In this document: piece after piece, positions 5,639-8,127 of the stretch
Layout: the number at the start of each line of letters is the position of its first letter
Numbering within the stretch: the first letter of the stretch is position 1
Assembly: GCA_934678915.1 (NCBI GenBank)
Contig: CAKUSF010000094.1
Span: 1-8,127 of the forward strand
Source: an uncultured Bacteroidales bacterium
Lineage (GTDB): Bacteria > Bacteroidota > Bacteroidia > Bacteroidales > UBA932
Direction: 5' to 3'
Length of the DNA: 8,127 nucleotides
The notes under the pieces: generated by a model
Database searches by the model: none
What the model was told of the DNA's origin: nothing
The model's input: the letters and a program-made list of their open reading frames with translations, nothing else
Made by a program: the position numbers and the translations under genes

Positions 5639-6391
5639 ATGAAATTCATTAGTTGGAACGTGAACGGGCTTCGGGCCTGCGCAGGAAAAGGCTTTGACGA
5701 GGTGTTCGCCAGTCTGGACGCAGACTTTTTCTGCCTTCAGGAGACGAAGATGCAGCCGGGACAGTTAGACCTGGAGTTCCTTGGCTACACCTCGTACTGG
5801 AACTCGGCTGAGAAGAAAGGCTACTCAGGCACGGCGATATATTCAAGACACACCCCACTGTCGGTGACTTACGGGCTTGGGATTGAGGAACATGACCACG
5901 AGGGACGCGTCATCACGCTGGAGATGCCTCAGTTCTACCTCGTCTGCGTCTATGTCCCGAATTCGCAGGACGGTCTCCGAAGACTGGACTACAGGATGCG
6001 TTGGGAGGATGATTTCCGGGAATATCTCGCCGGCCTCGCAGCCCGCAAAGGAGTCGTGGTCTGCGGCGACATGAACGTGGCCCACAATGAGATAGACATC
6101 AAGAATCCGGACACGAACCGCCGCAATGCCGGCTTTACCGACGAGGAACGCGGCAAGTTCTCGACTCTTCTGGGCTCAGGCTTCACAGACTCATGGCGGT
6201 TCCAGCACCCGGACGAGGTGAAATATTCCTGGTGGTCCTACCGCTTCCACGCCCGCGAGAAGAATGTCGGATGGCGCCTCGACTACTTCCTCGTCTCCGA
6301 CTCCCTCAAGGACCGGATCGCCTCCACCGAAATCCATTCCGAAATCCTCGGCTCCGACCACTGCCCCGTCGAGCTCGACCTCGATCTCTAA
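5639..6391 (+). CDS. Exodeoxyribonuclease III / AP endonuclease (ExoA/XthA family)
   Basis: The 250-residue protein is a full-length exonuclease III-family enzyme of the endonuclease/exonuclease/phosphatase fold. It cleaves the backbone 5' to abasic sites and digests 3' ends in base excision repair, in the cytoplasm. All key motifs are visible: ISWNVNGLR with N7; LQETK with the metal ligand E35; [10 protein letters not shown] at 61-70; VYVPNS with Y105; GDMNVAH with D144 and N146; WRLDYFLVS with D215; and the C-terminal SDHCPV with D240 and H241. The ATG is supported by an AAGGAAAGAG site and by homology, since the family starts immediately with M-K-x-x-S/T-W-N. The gene is the most GC-rich here, especially its 3' third, and looks like a resident housekeeping gene. 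The stop lies four bases before a palindromic repeat array, with no conventional terminator between. Confidence 0.97.
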   Translation: MKFISWNVNGLRACAGKGFDEVFASLDADFFCLQETKMQPGQLDLEFLGYTSYWNSAEKKGYSGTAIYSRHTPLSVTYGLGIEEHDHEGRVITLEMPQFYLVCVYVPNSQDGLRRLDYRMRWEDDFREYLAGLAARKGVVVCGDMNVAHNEIDIKNPDTNRRNAGFTDEERGKFSTLLGSGFTDSWRFQHPDEVKYSWWSYRFHAREKNVGWRLDYFLVSDSLKDRIASTEIHSEILGSDHCPVELDLDL

Positions 6392-6395
6392 CACC

Positions 6396-6575
6396 GTGCG
6401 TAAATGGTGCGTTCTGACGCACGAAGTCGTTGCGTGATGACTGCTGTGCGTAAATAGAACCATTGGACGCACGAATTCACCGCATGACAGCCACCGTGCG
6501 TAAATGGTACCATTGGACGCACGAAGTGTTCTTTTGTGGCCTCTTGTGCGTGACAGGGTCATTTCCGCTCACGAA
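6396..6575. repeat. Four palindromic repeats at exact 50-bp period
   Basis: Thirty-base units start at 6396, 6446, 6496 and 6546, separated by 20-base spacers. Each begins GTGCG and ends ACGAA; units 1-3 have outer arms GTGCGT and ACGCAC that pair. By eye, unit 2 matches unit 3 at 28/30 positions, unit 1 at 25/30 and unit 4 at 19/30. Unit 3 contains the perfect 12-base palindrome AATGGTACCATT within its arms. Unit 1 contains a nested hairpin, GTGCGT-TCTG-ACGCAC (6407-6422). Spacers 1 and 2 share a degenerate GC(A/G)TGA core, which points to a 50-bp tandem repeat rather than CRISPR. The array fills most of the space between the exonuclease stop and the ATPase promoter. REP-like or terminator function is possible. 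Confidence 0.9.
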
Positions 6576-6587
6576 TTCAAGGCTGTT

Positions 6588-6618
6588 TTTGGAAGTCTGA
6601 ATATTATTACGTAAATTG
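6588..6618 (+). promoter_or_regulatory. Possible promoter of the AAA ATPase gene
   Basis: TTTG (6588-6591), 20 bases, then TAAATTG (6612-6618), which is one T short of TAnnTTTG. Transcription would start near 6622, inside the short repeats described separately, with a leader of about 30 bases before ATG 6654. Confidence 0.4.
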
Positions 6619-6650
6619 CGTAGCGAAAATTACGCAACGAAAATTACGCA
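6607..6650 (+). repeat. Operator-like direct and inverted repeats before the ATPase gene
   Basis: The palindrome TTACGTAA (6607-6614) is followed by TTGCGTA (6616-6622), which pairs with TACGCAA (6631-6637) around an 8-base loop. The 13-mer CGAAAATTACGCA occurs exactly twice, at 6624-6636 and 6638-6650, a 14-base period. The second copy ends three bases before the ATPase ATG. The elements overlap the predicted -7 box, transcription start and leader, as expected for a repressor site or a structured leader. Confidence 0.75.
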
Positions 6651-6653
6651 GTA

Positions 6654-7790
6654 ATGAATATGGCTACACTGAACAACCCTTTTGTCATCTATGGTTACAA
6701 AGGCTCTGAATATTTCTGCGACCGTGAGGCGGAGACGGAAAAAATGCTCTCTGCCCTTCATAATGAACGTAATGTCACTCTCGTAGCCCCACGACGAATG
6801 GGGAAGACCGGACTCGTCAAGCACGTGTTCGCCAAGATGGAGAAGCAGGACAAGGAAGTCAGGTGTTTCTATCTGGACATCTATCCTGCAAAGAATCTGG
6901 ATCAGATGGTCGGGATGTTGGGAAGTGAGATCATCGGAAAGTTGGATTCTGTCTCACAGGCTGCCATGCGTCGTGTCCAAGAGTTTTTCAGCAAGTGGAG
7001 GCCAACCCTCACGATAGATGAAGTGACGGGCCTACCTACTTTTTCTCTTGACATTCGGCCTTCTGAAGGACGCGAGACCTTGAAGCAGATATTCGAATAT
7101 CTTGGACAGTCTGGAAAGAGGTGCTACATCGCCATAGACGAGTTTCAGCAGATACTGAATTTCCCCGAATCCGGAGTCGAGGCTCTTATACGTTCGTATA
7201 TTCAATTCTTGCCAAACGTGTATTTTGTGTTTTCCGGCAGCCAGCAACACATGATGGAGGAGATGTTTCTTTCCGCAAACCGTCCGTTCTTCCAGAGCTC
7301 TTCCATGATGACGCTCTCATGCATAGACAAGGAAAAGTACCTTGGTTTCGCCAACCGCTTCTTCGAAGGACAGTCAAGGGTTATGGACGAGGACACCTTT
7401 GCCTACATATACGACATTTCTGATAAGGTCACATGGTATGTCCAGGCGATTCTTCATGGTATTTATGAACGTTCCAAGGATGTGATAGACAAGCGATTGG
7501 TTGACGATGTCGTGCGTGAGATAATTGAGGATCAATCCACTGCCTATCAGAATTATTGCGCTTGGCTCACCGAAAACCAGCAGCGTCTTCTGACAGCGAT
7601 CGCCAAGGAGCGTCTGGTTTCTTCACCATTGGGACAAAAATTTATCAGGACGTATAACCTTCCCGCTGTCAGTAGTGTTAAAGCGGCCTTGAAATCCCTT
7701 GCTGACAAACAATTGATCAGCAAGACACCCCAAGGTTACTATGTGTCCGACCGCTTCTTTGCCAAGTGGCTGTCCGGACGTGTTTTATAA
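6654..7790 (+). CDS. AAA ATPase of the ATPase_2 type with C-terminal winged helix
   Basis: The 378-residue protein is a STAND/AAA-like ATPase of the family widespread in archaea and Bacteroidetes. NPFVIYGYKGSEYFCDRE at the N-terminus is the family's usual lead-in. VAPRRMGKT (44-52) is the Walker A motif with K51 and T52. CYIAIDEFQQI (157-167) is Walker B with D162 and E163. YFVFSGSQ (190-197) is the sensor-like strand ending in S/G. Residues about 305-370 (QRLLTAIA..., LPAVSSVKAALKSLADKQLI, GYYVSDRFFAKWL) form a winged helix-turn-helix of the kind that usually binds DNA. Unlike some relatives, no C-terminal DUF234/PD-(D/E)XK nuclease domain is present. Function in this family is poorly defined; a DNA-linked regulatory or defence role is inference. 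ATG 6654 or ATG 6660 could be the start. Short repeats abut the start codon, and a second repeat array follows the gene, so it is flanked by repeats on both sides. Confidence 0.9.
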   Translation: MNMATLNNPFVIYGYKGSEYFCDREAETEKMLSALHNERNVTLVAPRRMGKTGLVKHVFAKMEKQDKEVRCFYLDIYPAKNLDQMVGMLGSEIIGKLDSVSQAAMRRVQEFFSKWRPTLTIDEVTGLPTFSLDIRPSEGRETLKQIFEYLGQSGKRCYIAIDEFQQILNFPESGVEALIRSYIQFLPNVYFVFSGSQQHMMEEMFLSANRPFFQSSSMMTLSCIDKEKYLGFANRFFEGQSRVMDEDTFAYIYDISDKVTWYVQAILHGIYERSKDVIDKRLVDDVVREIIEDQSTAYQNYCAWLTENQQRLLTAIAKERLVSSPLGQKFIRTYNLPAVSSVKAALKSLADKQLISKTPQGYYVSDRFFAKWLSGRVL

Positions 7791-7853
7791 TTGAATATTT
7801 AGTCGTAACTTAGCGGACTGCTTGGCAGGCAAAGATTTTGCGGGAGAAAGCCC

Positions 7854-8024
7854 GGTCCCTGAGCCGACCCCTCCCGGTCACTGAGCCTGTCGAAGTGACC
7901 GTGCCCGCCGAAGTGCCGGACCAGGGACGAGCCCATCGGTCACTGAGCCCGCCGAAGTGACCGTGCCCGCCGAAGTGCCGGACCGAGGAAGACCCCACCG
8001 GTCACTGAGCCCGCCGAAGTGACC
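7854..8024. repeat. GC-rich palindromic array at exact 62-bp period
   Basis: Twenty-five-base palindromic cores lie at 7876-7900, 7938-7962 and 8000-8024. Each has GGTCACT pairing with AGTGACC around an 11-base loop of the form GAGCC(T/C)G(T/C)CGA. Full 62-bp units run 7876-7937 and 7938-7999 and agree at about 55 positions; a third is partial, and a decayed start (GGTCCCTGAGCC) lies at 7854-7865. The linker between cores contains GTGCCCGCCGAAGTGCC, a variant of the core. The loop sequence resembles a REP-like element (TGAGCCTGTCGAAG) that I recall as dispersed in many bacterial genomes. No gene was found in the rest of 7791-8084, and no clear T-tailed terminator or consensus promoter. Confidence 0.88.
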
Positions 8025-8084
8025 AAGACTGCGACCTTCAAGCGGCAAAAATGTTTTGTGGAACTGTTATTAAACACAATTGAT

Positions 8085-8127
8085 ATGAAAGCAAGTAGAT
8101 TTTTGAGTTTTATCATGTCCCTCGCGG
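8085..8127 (+). CDS. First 14 codons of a gene, possibly secreted product
   Basis: ATG 8085 opens a frame to the window end, reading MKASRFLSFIMSLA. A basic start (K2, R5) followed by a hydrophobic run is what a signal peptide looks like, and the AT-rich upstream sequence fits a Bacteroidetes leader. The frame is too short for identification, and no good promoter match was found upstream. Confidence 0.45.
   Translation, partial: MKASRFLSFIMSLA

Noticed and set aside
6191..6562. 123-codon minus-strand frame across the exonuclease 3' end
   Set aside because: It is antisense to conserved exonuclease III motifs and runs through the repeat array.
6396..6575. CRISPR-like pattern: four 30-base repeats with 20-base spacers
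   Set aside because: The spacers are short and two of them resemble each other, the repeats diverge strongly in unit 4, and no cas genes are present. A 50-bp tandem palindromic repeat explains it better.
7810..7998. 62-codon minus-strand frame
   Set aside because: Its sequence is simply the translated 62-bp palindromic array.

Overview
The window looks like a stretch of a Bacteroidales chromosome (phylum Bacteroidota). Three upstream regions carry the Bacteroidetes-type promoter TTTG-N19/20-TAnnTTTG, often as '...CTTTGCAG'. Shine-Dalgarno sites are mostly absent. The first gene has BACON- and fimbrillin-like features, and the Rpn nuclease and AAA ATPase are of types common in Bacteroides/Prevotella relatives. 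I cannot place it to genus from the sequence alone.

Layout: (1) 1-1098 is the 3' end of a surface-type protein with a fimbrillin-like tail and a BACON-like domain, closed by a strong terminator. (2) 1203-2644 is a small accessory cassette: a protein with kinase-fold motifs (polyvalent-protein kinase type) split by one in-frame TAA, then an MNT nucleotidyltransferase, then a HEPN gene cut off just after its conserved NRxYYA helix. NTase plus HEPN is the classic toxin-antitoxin pair; here the HEPN toxin is a 54-codon stump. (3) 2645-2978 holds no convincing gene and leads into an Rpn-family PD-(D/E)XK nuclease (2979-3962) with an in-frame tandem-repeat tail. (4) A shared hairpin separates it from a convergent gene on the minus strand for a two-part protein with a DUF1186/HEAT-like C-terminal half. 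(5) Divergently comes an exodeoxyribonuclease III (AP endonuclease) gene, the most housekeeping-like gene here. (6) 6392-6653 carries four palindromic repeats at an exact 50-bp period, then a promoter overlapped by short direct and inverted repeats, in front of an AAA ATPase with a C-terminal winged helix. (7) 7791-8084 carries a second, unrelated GC-rich palindromic array at an exact 62-bp period, and the window ends in the first codons of a possibly secreted protein.

How the genes fit together: 1203-4012 reads as an accessory island with a decaying toxin-antitoxin cassette beside a recombination-promoting nuclease. The most intriguing points are the kinase-like/NTase/HEPN gene order, the single stop codon splitting an otherwise intact frame, the abrupt HEPN junction, and the TGCGTAA-rich repeat field leading into the promoter of the ATPase gene. 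None of these is proven to be a new system from sequence alone.
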